A DNA stretch of 64,000 bases from Methylorubrum aminovorans. Lineage in GTDB: Bacteria; Pseudomonadota; Alphaproteobacteria; Rhizobiales; Beijerinckiaceae. The stretch spans positions 434,001-498,000 of the forward strand of contig NZ_BPRC01000001.1 in the NCBI RefSeq assembly GCF_022179725.1, given 5' to 3'. Under the pieces are notes generated by a model. That model did not search any database. It was not told the origin of the DNA and saw only the letters and a list, made by a program, of their open reading frames with translations. The translations under genes were made by a program, and so were the position numbers. Positions 25,141-34,495 of the stretch are shown in pieces (positions within the stretch are counted from its first letter, which is position 1; each line of letters opens with the position of its first letter).

Positions 25141-26313
25141 ATGGGCGGACTAGCGAGCAGCAAGAGCGAGACCAAGACCAGCAAGGACGAAACCACAACC
25201 ACCCGTCCTTTGCCGGAGCAGATGCCGTACCTGAATAAGGTCTGGACGGAGGCGAGTTCGATCTATGATCGCGCCCAGACCAATCCTTACACGGGTCCGT
25301 TCGTGGCTGCGCCGAACGCCAACCAGTATCAGGCTTTCGACGATTCCTCGAAATGGGCGCAGACCACCGCGCGCGACACCGCGAACAGCCTGAGCGGTTA
25401 CGGTCAGGGGCAGCTTCAGACGGCCACCGCCGGTCAGCAGCAGGCTTTGAGCGGTCTGTTCAACACGGCGACCGCCGACAATACCGCCTCGAACATCGCG
25501 CGGGCCAATCAGTACGCGTCGCAGCAGAACGTGGGCGATATCGTCAAAGCGGCGAGCTTCGACGCCCGCCGGAACGCCGCGGAGAACGTGCTTCCCAGCC
25601 TCTACCGCAACGCGTCGGGCTCCGGGAACATCAACTCGTCTCGCACGGCGCTCGCCGAAGGCGTGGTCAACCGCGGTCTCGCTGAGCAGGAACAGAATCT
25701 CTCCGCCACCACCCGCGCGAACCTGTTCAACAACGCTCTCTCGACGGTCGGGAACGAGAACGCCCAGCGTCTTCAGGCGCTCGGCGGTGCCGGAACGCTG
25801 TCGAACATCATCGGCGGTCAGGGCTACACCGGCACGACTTCCGGCTTCGACGCGTACGGCAAGGCGCTTACGGCGCAGCAGGCCGCGGGCTACGGCCAGC
25901 AGCAGCTTGGTCAGAACGTCATCGATAACAATTACAAGATGTGGAACCAGCAGAACCAGTTCCCGTGGGACAACGCCGCGCGTCTGTACTCGCTCGTGGG
26001 CGATCTCAAGGGTGGTGTCGCACACACGGTGGGAACGGGGACTTCGGAAACCACGCAAACCCCGTCGATGCTCTCGACGATCGGTCAGGGCATCGGTCTG
26101 TTCGGCTCGCTGTTCTCGGACGAACGCTACAAGGACATCAAGTCGGGTCCGATCGGCTCGTGGAACGGCGTCGCTCCGGCCTACCTGTATTCGTACAAGC
26201 ACGACCCGTCTCAGCTTCACGTCGGCCCGAAGGCTCAGGAAGTCGCGAAGGTTCGACCCGATGTCGTTCGCGATGTCGGCGGTGCACTCGTGATCGATAC
26301 TCACAAGCTTTAA
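25141..26313 (+). CDS. Internal virion (ejection) protein with S74-like C-terminal chaperone motif
   Basis: 390 aa. N and middle parts are Gln/Ala/Asn-rich helices (for example GQGQLQTATAGQQQALSGLF), as in podovirus ejection proteins. The C-terminal 70 residues read FSDERYKDIKSGPIGSWNG, then YLYSYKHDPSQLHVGPKAQE, the signature of S74-type intramolecular chaperone domains that usually end tail spikes. It starts the ejection-protein block. Confidence 0.7.
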   Translation: MGGLASSKSETKTSKDETTTTRPLPEQMPYLNKVWTEASSIYDRAQTNPYTGPFVAAPNANQYQAFDDSSKWAQTTARDTANSLSGYGQGQLQTATAGQQQALSGLFNTATADNTASNIARANQYASQQNVGDIVKAASFDARRNAAENVLPSLYRNASGSGNINSSRTALAEGVVNRGLAEQEQNLSATTRANLFNNALSTVGNENAQRLQALGGAGTLSNIIGGQGYTGTTSGFDAYGKALTAQQAAGYGQQQLGQNVIDNNYKMWNQQNQFPWDNAARLYSLVGDLKGGVAHTVGTGTSETTQTPSMLSTIGQGIGLFGSLFSDERYKDIKSGPIGSWNGVAPAYLYSYKHDPSQLHVGPKAQEVAKVRPDVVRDVGGALVIDTHKL

Positions 26314-26320
26314 GGACATC

Positions 26321-27697
26321 ATGGCATCAGGCATTTTCACGCCGGGCGCATTCGACCCGAATTCTCCGAATTATTACGGCTTCCGTCTCCCGATCCCCGC
26401 GCTGTCGCCGCAGTATCAGGAAGCGCAGACGATCCCCGGTGAGGCTCAGCGCCTCGCCGTGGGACCGGACGAACTGCGTGCCCGCGGACCGATCTTCGCG
26501 AACGCGATTCCCGGTGATCCGAACGTCACGCGGCCCGATCTCGCCTATACCGGGCTTCAGGGGCAATCGTTCGAGCGTGCGCCGATCTCCGCCGCTCTGA
26601 TGCCGCAGACGCCCGCTCCGGCCCCTCAGGCGGCTCCCGCGCCTTACGGCGCACCCGCGCCGCAGGTGCAGCCCTACGCCGATCCCAGCACGGTTGCGCC
26701 GGGCTACGCTCCGGCTCCCGCTCAGGCTCCCGCCTCCGGTGGTTTCCTCGGCATGAACAGCCTCGCCGATCTCGGACGGCGCATGGAGAAGATGGGCGCG
26801 TGGTTCGCTCCGCCCGGAAACGCCGCGGCGGTGGCGGGTCTGCGCAACGCCGATACGCAGGAAGCCAATGTGAACGCCGACAACCGGCGCGCAGATGAAA
26901 CGGCGTCGCTCGCTCGGCAGGCGCAGTTGCAGAAGATGCAGATGAACGCCGCCCCGGAGACTTCCGTCAGCACCTCGCCGAACGGCAAGTTCCGGGTCAC
27001 CACGATGAAGAACCCGCTGACCGGCGAAATCACCTTCAACCGCACCGCGGTGCCGGAGGATGAGCAGGCGGCGCGCGAGTATCCCAAACCCACTGCAACG
27101 GCTGAAAAGACGATCAACGAGGATGAACAGTCGCTCGTCAAGTCGATGACTCTGTACCGCGAGGCGGAAGAGCTTCGCAACGCCTTCCGCAACAATCAGG
27201 TCGATGTGAACCTCATCGGCAAGACCACGGCTGAGCTTCAGACGATGCTCGACTCGGGCGATCCGCGCGCGGCGAATGCGATGCGCGTGCAAGCGTTCAT
27301 CCAGGGTGCGGCCAATCAGCAGCTTCGTGGTGAAAAGGGCGTCCAGACGGATTCCGATGCCAAGCGCATTCAGCAGGAAATCTTGGGTGGTAGCGCTCGC
27401 TTGAACAACAAGCAGGTGTACGATTGGATGGGTCGCTACATGACCCAGCTTGACGCCGACACGACCTACCGCAGCGGTCGCGCGACGAACATCCTCAAGC
27501 GTTACGGACCGGACTTCGATCCCGATGGCTACCGCGCTCAGACCTTCGAGGGCTACGCGGCGACCGCACGCGGTCACCGTGAGCGCGACAGCGAAGCGGA
27601 GCGCAGCCGTCCGTACGCCGGATCGAGCGCTCCCGCACCGGGTCGCAATGAGAGCCCGCTGATCGAGGATTTGCGTCGCCGCGGGGTGATCCGCTGA
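26321..27697 (+). CDS. Putative internal virion protein, Pro/Ala-rich
   Basis: 458 aa. N half is rich in Pro, Ala and Gln (PAPAPQAAPAPYGAPAPQVQ). The C half is helical and Ala/Arg/Glu-rich (for example SMTLYREAEELRNAFRNNQV) and ends in a short IEDLRRRGVIR. TGATG overlap with the next gene. The position between two ejection-type proteins suggests the same compartment. Confidence 0.55.
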   Translation: MASGIFTPGAFDPNSPNYYGFRLPIPALSPQYQEAQTIPGEAQRLAVGPDELRARGPIFANAIPGDPNVTRPDLAYTGLQGQSFERAPISAALMPQTPAPAPQAAPAPYGAPAPQVQPYADPSTVAPGYAPAPAQAPASGGFLGMNSLADLGRRMEKMGAWFAPPGNAAAVAGLRNADTQEANVNADNRRADETASLARQAQLQKMQMNAAPETSVSTSPNGKFRVTTMKNPLTGEITFNRTAVPEDEQAAREYPKPTATAEKTINEDEQSLVKSMTLYREAEELRNAFRNNQVDVNLIGKTTAELQTMLDSGDPRAANAMRVQAFIQGAANQQLRGEKGVQTDSDAKRIQQEILGGSARLNNKQVYDWMGRYMTQLDADTTYRSGRATNILKRYGPDFDPDGYRAQTFEGYAATARGHRERDSEAERSRPYAGSSAPAPGRNESPLIEDLRRRGVIR

Positions 27698-30072
27698 TGC
27701 GCGACGACATCGAACAGGCGCGCCGGGCCGGCGCGTCGGATGACGAGATTCTGACCTCGCTCACCGCGACGGCTCCGCAGTTTGCCGGCGAGATCGAACA
27801 GGCGCGTCAGGCGGGGGCTCCGGCCTCCGCCATCCTCACCTCATTGCAGAACGTCCAGGGTCAGCAGCGTCGCGACACGATCAAGAACCAGTCGTGGGGC
27901 GACTATGCGACCGATCTCGGCCGCGCGGTCGTCCACGGGGCGGGCTCCGACCTTCGCAACATCGGCGGCACCATCGACCATCTCGGTGGCGGCACAGCCG
28001 TCCAGACGACGGGCGACCTCGTTCAGAAGCAGGCGGGTTCCTACCGTCCGGCACAGTTCGACATCGCCGCCCCGATCGCCACCGCCTCCGAGCTTCCCAA
28101 GGCCGCCGCAGAGGCCGCTCCGGGCATTCTCGCCGCGGTCGGCATGGGCGCGGCCGGTGGTGCGGTCGGTGGTCCCGTGGGCGCGCTCATCGGTGGCGTC
28201 GGCGGAGCCGCCGCGTACGGCTTCCTGCGCTACTGGAACCAGAACGCCGAAGCCCGCGCGGCCGAACAGGGCCGGGCAAAGCCGTCCGATGAGGATTTCA
28301 ATTCCACCTGGATCGAATCGAGTGCTCAGGCGGGCATCGACGCGGCCACCCTCAAAGCCTCCGGCATTCTCGGCAAGGGCATCGGCAAGACCGTGGGGGC
28401 GAAAGTCGCCGGCTCACGTCTTGGTCGGGCGAGTGTCGGTCTGACCGCGGAAGCGGGTGTGCTCGGTGCGGGCGGAGCCGCAAATGACGTGCTCGCCCAG
28501 GTCGCGCGCAACGACGGCTTCGACAACTTCGATCCGAAGGAAGTCGCGGACGCTGCGGCGACCGGTGTGGGTGTGCGCGGTGTCATCGCAGGCATTCGCT
28601 CGCCCGGCGCGGGGGTCGGTGCGTACAAGTACCGCTCGCGTGGCAAGACCAACGACCAAGCGCTGACGCGTGTCCTCGACGACATGAACTCCGACGCCTT
28701 CCCCGGCGATCTCTCGAACCGTCGCCAGACTGCGGCGAATCTTGAGACGGCGGGCGAGCGCTACGGACGCCGCGTCGAGACGTTCGCCAAGGACCCGAGC
28801 CTGACCGGTTTGACCGAGGATGGTGTGCTCGCCCTGCGCGACGCTCAGAGCTTCCTCAGGACGGGCGCGGTGATGGATGAGCGGCAGCTTTCCCGCGTGC
28901 GCGATCAGATCGGCGACAACGAGGCGTTCCGGGCGATCGCCGACGTGAACGCGGTCAACCAGATGGCGGACACCGCCGGAACCGGCGCGTCGTCCTCTCT
29001 CCTCAGCAAGGCACTACGCAACCCCGGCAAGGCCGGCTTCGTCGGTGGTGCCCTGTCCGAAGGTCTGCCGATCCTCACGGGTGGCCTCAACGTGGCGACC
29101 GGCGGGAAGCTTCTCGGTTTGGCCGCGGCGGCAAAGGCCGCCTCGAAGATCACCGGCATCGATCGTGCGGTGAACGATCCGCTCGCCTCGTACAGCGACC
29201 GTTACGTCACCCGTGCCTCGAACGACCCCACCGCCATCATTCCCACGGCCGCCCGCACGGAGGCGGACATCAACCGGCTGAAAGGCGCGGTCAATGAGAT
29301 GCAGGGCGAAGCTCCGGCTCCGGCGGCTCCCCCGATCGACGCCCCGACGCCCGCTCCGGCTCCCGCTCATCCCCCGCTGACCGATCTCATCGGGGCGGAT
29401 GCGCCGCAGCGCTTCACCCCGCGGCCCGCTCCCCAGGCGGCTCCCCAGGCGGCTCCCCAGGCGGCTCCTGCACCCGCTCCGGCCCCGCAGCCGGGCACCC
29501 GCGCGATGTCCGTTCCCGACATTCTCACCGAGATGCGGGTGCAGGCGGAGGGCGAGGGGCGTCCCTTGCTCGAAGTCGCTCAGGAACATCACCGCTCGGT
29601 CCGCTCGATGGAGACCAATGCCGGTCTGCCCGAAGCGCTCCGCACCGCTGCGAAGACGCAGGCGAAGGCGATCCACGAAGAGATCATCAAGCCGCTCGAA
29701 GCGGAGATGGGTGGCGCGGGTGATCCCGCGGTGACCCGTGCCCGCTCGTTCAAGCAGGTGGAGGCGGCTCCCGCAGGCGATCCGATCATCTCGCCCGAAG
29801 GTGCGACCCGGCTCGGTCAGGAAGCACCCGCGATCATCGATGCGGTGACGCGTTCGAACTCCGTCGAGACGGCCCGCCGGGCGATCGAAGCGTTCGTCGG
29901 CTCGTTCAAGGCGCGGGATCGCGACTTCGTGCGTCAAGCCATCGCCCGCGACCCGAAGGTGCAGGCGGTGAACAAGACCGTCCGCCTCAAGTCGGAGATG
30001 CGTGCGAACAAAGTTCTCACTCGTGCTAAATCGACAAAGAGAACCGGAAAAACGAAGCGCAAGACGAAATGA
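27697..30072 (+). CDS. Large internal virion (ejection) protein
   Basis: 791 aa. It opens with two IEQARxAGAS.xEILTSL repeats (residues 4-50), the kind of small helical repeat seen in phage lytic or ejection proteins. Near residue 145 a glycine-zipper hydrophobic segment (AVGMGAAGGAVGGPVGALIG) could insert in a membrane. The rest is Ala-rich helices, with a Pro-rich linker near residue 545 and a basic C-terminal tail. Expected to form part of the channel for DNA ejection. Confidence 0.65.
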   Translation: MRDDIEQARRAGASDDEILTSLTATAPQFAGEIEQARQAGAPASAILTSLQNVQGQQRRDTIKNQSWGDYATDLGRAVVHGAGSDLRNIGGTIDHLGGGTAVQTTGDLVQKQAGSYRPAQFDIAAPIATASELPKAAAEAAPGILAAVGMGAAGGAVGGPVGALIGGVGGAAAYGFLRYWNQNAEARAAEQGRAKPSDEDFNSTWIESSAQAGIDAATLKASGILGKGIGKTVGAKVAGSRLGRASVGLTAEAGVLGAGGAANDVLAQVARNDGFDNFDPKEVADAAATGVGVRGVIAGIRSPGAGVGAYKYRSRGKTNDQALTRVLDDMNSDAFPGDLSNRRQTAANLETAGERYGRRVETFAKDPSLTGLTEDGVLALRDAQSFLRTGAVMDERQLSRVRDQIGDNEAFRAIADVNAVNQMADTAGTGASSSLLSKALRNPGKAGFVGGALSEGLPILTGGLNVATGGKLLGLAAAAKAASKITGIDRAVNDPLASYSDRYVTRASNDPTAIIPTAARTEADINRLKGAVNEMQGEAPAPAAPPIDAPTPAPAPAHPPLTDLIGADAPQRFTPRPAPQAAPQAAPQAAPAPAPAPQPGTRAMSVPDILTEMRVQAEGEGRPLLEVAQEHHRSVRSMETNAGLPEALRTAAKTQAKAIHEEIIKPLEAEMGGAGDPAVTRARSFKQVEAAPAGDPIISPEGATRLGQEAPAIIDAVTRSNSVETARRAIEAFVGSFKARDRDFVRQAIARDPKVQAVNKTVRLKSEMRANKVLTRAKSTKRTGKTKRKTK

Positions 30073-30680
30073 AGAAAGTCGGTGACGGTAAATACCTCGT
30101 CTTTGAGGAAGGAGCACTGAGTTACGTACCACCGCCGAAGCGGGTGGGTCCGTTCAACCATCGCCCACGCAAGCGCCGTCCCGGCTTCCGCGAAGTCGAG
30201 AACAAGGGGGCGCAGTCCGACCGCCATGAGTTGGAACGGCCCGGTTGGAAGAAATGGCGGGGCCGCATTCAGGCGGACAATCACGCGAACCTGCCGCGCT
30301 CCCGATCGGGACGCGCGAAGGGTCAAACCGATGGAACGACAAGGGAGCAGATGACACTCAAGAACGAATACCTCGCCGCACTGTTCGGCGAGCAGGACGG
30401 TGAGCTTGAAGAGGCCGCCTCGCACATCAACTCAGAGCCCAACCCGCTCAAGCGCATCGCCATGCGCCGTTACCTCAAGATGATCGTCATGGGGGCGTCG
30501 GATCGCGACGTGCAAAAGGCACTCGACAAGATTCTCGAATTCAACGCCGCTCGCCCGGTGGAGAAGCAGAAGATTGAGGTGAAGACGGTTGCAGAGGACG
30601 TGGAAGGCGCGTGGGATGAAGACCTTGGTCTAGGTGACTTCATTCCCGGAAAGGACGCTTGCCCGCCAAAGACAAACTAA
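30069..30680 (+). CDS. Putative small terminase-like protein
   Basis: 203 aa. Position directly before the large terminase, with overlapping ends, is the main argument. The basic N half (RVGPFNHRPRKRRPGFREVE) could bind DNA, and the C half is helical (LKNEYLAALFGEQDGELEEA; ASDRDVQKALDKILEFNAAR). No direct family match that I recognise. Confidence 0.45.
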   Translation: MKKVGDGKYLVFEEGALSYVPPPKRVGPFNHRPRKRRPGFREVENKGAQSDRHELERPGWKKWRGRIQADNHANLPRSRSGRAKGQTDGTTREQMTLKNEYLAALFGEQDGELEEAASHINSEPNPLKRIAMRRYLKMIVMGASDRDVQKALDKILEFNAARPVEKQKIEVKTVAEDVEGAWDEDLGLGDFIPGKDACPPKTN

Positions 30681-32329
30681 AAGTCACCAAACCCTCGGCG
30701 CAAGAGTTTACGACGCGTGATGCGATTCTCGAAGAGCGTCGCCGCTGTGCGACGGACTTCGCCTACTTCGCGGAGAAGTACTGCAAGATTCGTAACAAGG
30801 ACGGCGAGCCGGTTCCGTTCAAGCTGAACCGGGTTCAGCGCGACCTTCTCGCGATGATCGAACGTCAGTGGGCGTCCGATCGCGGTTACGTGCGCATCGT
30901 CGTCTTGAAAGCCCGTCAGCAGGGCTTCTCGACGTTCATGCAAGCGTATTCCTACTGGTGGCTCAAGCATCGCTCGACCAAACAGGCATTCGTCGTCGCA
31001 AACCTGAAGAAGGTCTCTGAGGCGTTGTTCACAATGCTTCAGTACACTCACAAGATGATGCCGGAGAAGATGCGTCCGAAGCTCTCGAAGGGCTCGGTTC
31101 GTCAGATGGTGTTCTCCGATCTCGATACGTCGATCGAAGTCGATACCGCGGGTGCGGAAGACCTTGGTCGTGGTCGTACGTTGAACCTCGCATGGCTGTC
31201 CGAGGTGGCGTTCTGGCAGGAATCGACTGCACAGAAGAACCTTCAGTCGATCATCGTTGCCTGCCCGAAGAAGAAGAACTCCATCGTCATCGTCGAGAGC
31301 ACGGCAAACGGTGTCTCCGGTGCGTATTACGATCTCTATCATCGTGCACCCGGCAATGGTTTCGAGCAATTCTTCTCACCGTGGTTCTACTCGGAGGACT
31401 ATACGGACGAGGATTACGGCCCCGACTTTGGCGTTGATAGCACACCGGGCGAACTGACGATCGAAGAGAAAGAGTTGATGGCCGAACACGGCCTGACGCT
31501 TGGACAGATCAACTGGCGACGCGGTGAAATGCTGCGGGCGGAGACGCATGAAGACTTCATGCGCGAGTTCCCGGCGACGCCGCAGGACGCGTTTCAGAAC
31601 TCCGGTTCGCCGCTGTTCTCGCCTGTCCACCTCGAAACACTGCGCAAAGCCGCGGTCAATCCGGTCAAGCGATTGCACTACAACGAGGCGGACGACGTGT
31701 TCGAGGAACGCAAGGATCGTCAGGGCGATCTCACGCTGTTCGAAGAGCCGGTCAAGGGCAAGGTCTACTACATCGGCGCGGATGTCGCGCAGGGCACCGG
31801 GCGCGGCGACTATTCGATCGCTCAGATTCTCGATGAGGATCGGCGTCAGGTTGGTATCTATCGCTCAAACAAGATCGACCCGTGGTTCTACGGGCAGGTG
31901 CTGAACCGTCTCGGACGGATGTTCAACACGGCTGAGATCATCATCGAAGTCAACGCGGTCGGACACACCGCGAAGAGCCGTCTGTCGCGCGAGTTCCATT
32001 ATCCGAACCTGTATCTGCGGGTGCGCGATGAGAAGGTGTCGGACGAATACACCGACAACATCGGCTTCGACACCAACCGCAAGACGAAGCCCCTCATCAT
32101 CTCGCGCCTTCAGGACGCGGTGAAGAAGGGAAACATCATCGTCAACTGCCCGGTCACCCTCGATGAAATGCGCACGTTCATCCGCACCGATGCGGGCGGC
32201 TTGGAAGCCTCGCCGGGCGCGCACGACGACACAGTGATGGCGCTCGCGATGGCGAACTTCATCCACAAGGGCAAGCGGGAGCCGCTTCCGCTCGACCTGA
32301 TCGAGGAATCTTTCCTCCCTGCATATTGA
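30659..32329 (+). CDS. Terminase large subunit
   Basis: 556 aa from a TTG at 30659 with AAAGGA four bases before it. ATPase motifs: Walker A-like VVLKARQQGFSTF (~80), Walker B LNLAWLSEVAFW (~175) and coupling motif VIVESTANG (~212). Nuclease motifs: YYIGADVAQG (~368), AEIIIEVNAVG (~423) and AHDDTVMALAMA (~520). It packages the genome into the prohead. The motifs are complete, so it is probably functional. Confidence 0.95.
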   Translation: MPAKDKLKVTKPSAQEFTTRDAILEERRRCATDFAYFAEKYCKIRNKDGEPVPFKLNRVQRDLLAMIERQWASDRGYVRIVVLKARQQGFSTFMQAYSYWWLKHRSTKQAFVVANLKKVSEALFTMLQYTHKMMPEKMRPKLSKGSVRQMVFSDLDTSIEVDTAGAEDLGRGRTLNLAWLSEVAFWQESTAQKNLQSIIVACPKKKNSIVIVESTANGVSGAYYDLYHRAPGNGFEQFFSPWFYSEDYTDEDYGPDFGVDSTPGELTIEEKELMAEHGLTLGQINWRRGEMLRAETHEDFMREFPATPQDAFQNSGSPLFSPVHLETLRKAAVNPVKRLHYNEADDVFEERKDRQGDLTLFEEPVKGKVYYIGADVAQGTGRGDYSIAQILDEDRRQVGIYRSNKIDPWFYGQVLNRLGRMFNTAEIIIEVNAVGHTAKSRLSREFHYPNLYLRVRDEKVSDEYTDNIGFDTNRKTKPLIISRLQDAVKKGNIIVNCPVTLDEMRTFIRTDAGGLEASPGAHDDTVMALAMANFIHKGKREPLPLDLIEESFLPAY

Positions 32330-32369
32330 TTAAATAAAGCAATATTCGAATAGTTTAGTAAAGGCGATT

Positions 32370-34391
32370 TTGAGCAAGAATCCTCTCACAGACGAGCGCA
32401 TTGGCGTCCTCATCGATCACAAGATTTCCGACGCGATCAGTTGGTATTCTAGCAAGCTTTCGACCGAACGCACGCGCGTACTCGAATATTACGAGCGCAA
32501 GCTTCCCAAGCCTCAGCATGTCAACGGCTCGACATGGGTGAGCGCGCACGTGTTCAAGGCGGTCGAACAGATGACGGCGCAGTTGGGTGACACCTTCTCC
32601 GCCGGATCGGGCATCATCAGCTTCGACGCTCTGCACGCGCAGGATGTTGAAGCGGCTCGGATCGCCTCGGATTACACGAACTACGTGTTTTTCAAGCAGA
32701 ATTGCGGTCGCAAGATCATCCGCTCGACAATCTTCAACGGTCTCACGGCCCGTGTCGGCATCGCCAAGGTCTTCTGGGAGCCGAACGTCGTCGAGGAAGA
32801 GCTTGAGTTCGCTCAGGTCACCGCGGAGGAGCTTCAGGCGTGGGAATCCGACGACAACCTCGAATTCGAGGCGGATGTGCAGCCCGATGGCACCTTCTCC
32901 GGTCGCGTCGTCACCCGTCGCGACAACGGTCAGGTGCGTGTCGAGGTAGTCAACCCAGAGGATTTCGCGATCGAGCGTCAGGCGGAGGAACTGACCGAGA
33001 GTACCTTCTGCGTCCACCGTTCGGTGATGACGGTCGATGAGATCGAGCGGCTGTACCCCAAGATGAAGGGGCGTCGCGACGACATCCTCTCGGGTCAGGA
33101 CGACAGCGGCGAGTTCGCCCCGGAGCGCTTGGCGCGTTTCGGTGAGGTGTCGGACGGCATTCGTCTGCGCAACGAGCACGTTCAGGACGAGCTTCAGGAA
33201 GTCACCGTGTACGAGGCGTACAGCCGCTTCAAGCGCGAAGGCGATCTCACGGCGCGGCTCTACAAGGTGCTCCGCTGCGGCAAGGTCACCCTCGATATCG
33301 AGCCGGTGACCGAGCTTCCCTTCGTCGTCTTCACTCCGATCCCGATGGCCGGGCGCTTCTACGGCACGAACTACGCGAAGACGGTGATCCCGACGCAGAA
33401 CCTGCACACCACGATGTGGCGGGCAATGGCCGATCACGCCGCGCTCACCACGAACCCGCGGTGGTTCGTCCCCACGGGTTCGCTCAGCAACCCGAAGGAA
33501 TTCCTCGCCAATCGCTTCGGCGGCATCATCGAGCACAATCCCGGTCTGAAGCCGGAGGCGATGCAGCAGCCGGCGATGAACCCCATGCTGACCACCATGC
33601 TTCAGGGGCTCGACCAGATGAACGAGGAGATCACCGGCATCTCCGCCGCATCGATCGGTCTGAACAAGGATGTTCTCTCGCAGCAGAACAGTTCCGCGCT
33701 GTACGAACAGTTCACCGGCAACGGTCAGACCCGTCAGAAGCAGATTGCTCGCAACTTTGCCGACGACTTCCTCGTCCCGTTGTTCGAGAAGATTTACAAG
33801 CTTGTGGTCCAGTTCGAGGACAACGAGAAGCAGATCGAGGTGGCGGGCAATTTCATCCCGGTCGATCCTTGGCGTTGGATCGACAAGCGCACCGCTTCGG
33901 CGTCCGTGCATCTCGGCTTCGGCGAGAAGGAGAGCCGTGCTCGTGAAATCATCCAATTCGCGACCGAACTCAAGCAGAACGGCGGCGACGCCTTCACCGG
34001 CTCCGAGGGCTTCTACAACATGCTCTCCGACGCGATGACGTTGAAGGGTCACCGCGCGGATGTCGCGCGCTACCTGCCGATCCGAGAGCCGCAGCCGCCG
34101 CAGCCGTCCGAGCGCGAGATGGCGGAAGTCGAACAGATTCGCGGTCAGGCTGCGCTCTTCAACGCCCAGGCGCAAGCGGCCATCGGCAAGTTGACGATCA
34201 CCGCAGAGACCAACGCGGCGAAGAACAGCTTCAACACCCTCGACCTCGCGATGAAGCAGCGCAACGCCGAAGCGGAAGAGCGTCGCAAGAGCGCCGAAGC
34301 GCAGTCGCGCATCGAACTGGCGCACGAAGAGATGGAGCTTCTGAAGAACCCGCCCGAGGGCACGCAGTCCCGCGGCATCATCAGCCCGTAA
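32370..34391 (+). CDS. Portal protein (P22/podovirus type)
   Basis: 673 aa from a TTG at 32370 with AAAGG upstream. The start (WYSSKLSTERTRVLEYYERK, then STWVSAHVFKAVEQMTAQLG) and IIRSTIFNGLTARVGIAKVF are typical of the single-chain podovirus portal family, as is VVNPEDFAIERQA. The C terminus is a long Ala/Glu/Gln helix that ends RGIISP. It forms the DNA-packaging ring at the vertex. Confidence 0.9.
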   Translation: MSKNPLTDERIGVLIDHKISDAISWYSSKLSTERTRVLEYYERKLPKPQHVNGSTWVSAHVFKAVEQMTAQLGDTFSAGSGIISFDALHAQDVEAARIASDYTNYVFFKQNCGRKIIRSTIFNGLTARVGIAKVFWEPNVVEEELEFAQVTAEELQAWESDDNLEFEADVQPDGTFSGRVVTRRDNGQVRVEVVNPEDFAIERQAEELTESTFCVHRSVMTVDEIERLYPKMKGRRDDILSGQDDSGEFAPERLARFGEVSDGIRLRNEHVQDELQEVTVYEAYSRFKREGDLTARLYKVLRCGKVTLDIEPVTELPFVVFTPIPMAGRFYGTNYAKTVIPTQNLHTTMWRAMADHAALTTNPRWFVPTGSLSNPKEFLANRFGGIIEHNPGLKPEAMQQPAMNPMLTTMLQGLDQMNEEITGISAASIGLNKDVLSQQNSSALYEQFTGNGQTRQKQIARNFADDFLVPLFEKIYKLVVQFEDNEKQIEVAGNFIPVDPWRWIDKRTASASVHLGFGEKESRAREIIQFATELKQNGGDAFTGSEGFYNMLSDAMTLKGHRADVARYLPIREPQPPQPSEREMAEVEQIRGQAALFNAQAQAAIGKLTITAETNAAKNSFNTLDLAMKQRNAEAEERRKSAEAQSRIELAHEEMELLKNPPEGTQSRGIISP

Positions 34392-34399
34392 GGTCACGC

Positions 34400-34495
34400 A
34401 TGACGAAGATCAAACTCCCGCGGGTGCCGAAAGTGCCCGCTCCGAAACCCGTCAAGATCAAGCAGCCTAAGCCGAAACGTATCAAAGGAGTGTGA
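34400..34495 (+). CDS. 31-aa Lys/Pro-rich phage peptide
   Basis: A 32-codon frame from ATG 34400 lies between portal and lysozyme genes and ends with a TGATG overlap into the latter. The product is regular Lys/Pro repeats such as KLPRVPKVPAPKPVKIKQPK. The AAAGGAG near its end is the ribosome binding site of the next gene, so the frame may be translated for coupling. Confidence 0.4.
   Translation: MTKIKLPRVPKVPAPKPVKIKQPKPKRIKGV

Noticed and set aside
25150..30132. Long minus-strand frames opposite the ejection proteins
   Set aside because: All are antisense to intact, coupled plus-strand genes and lack start signals.
32355..34397. 680-codon open frame on the minus strand
   Set aside because: Exact antisense of the portal gene with the typical composition of a shadow frame; the portal motifs on the plus strand are clear.
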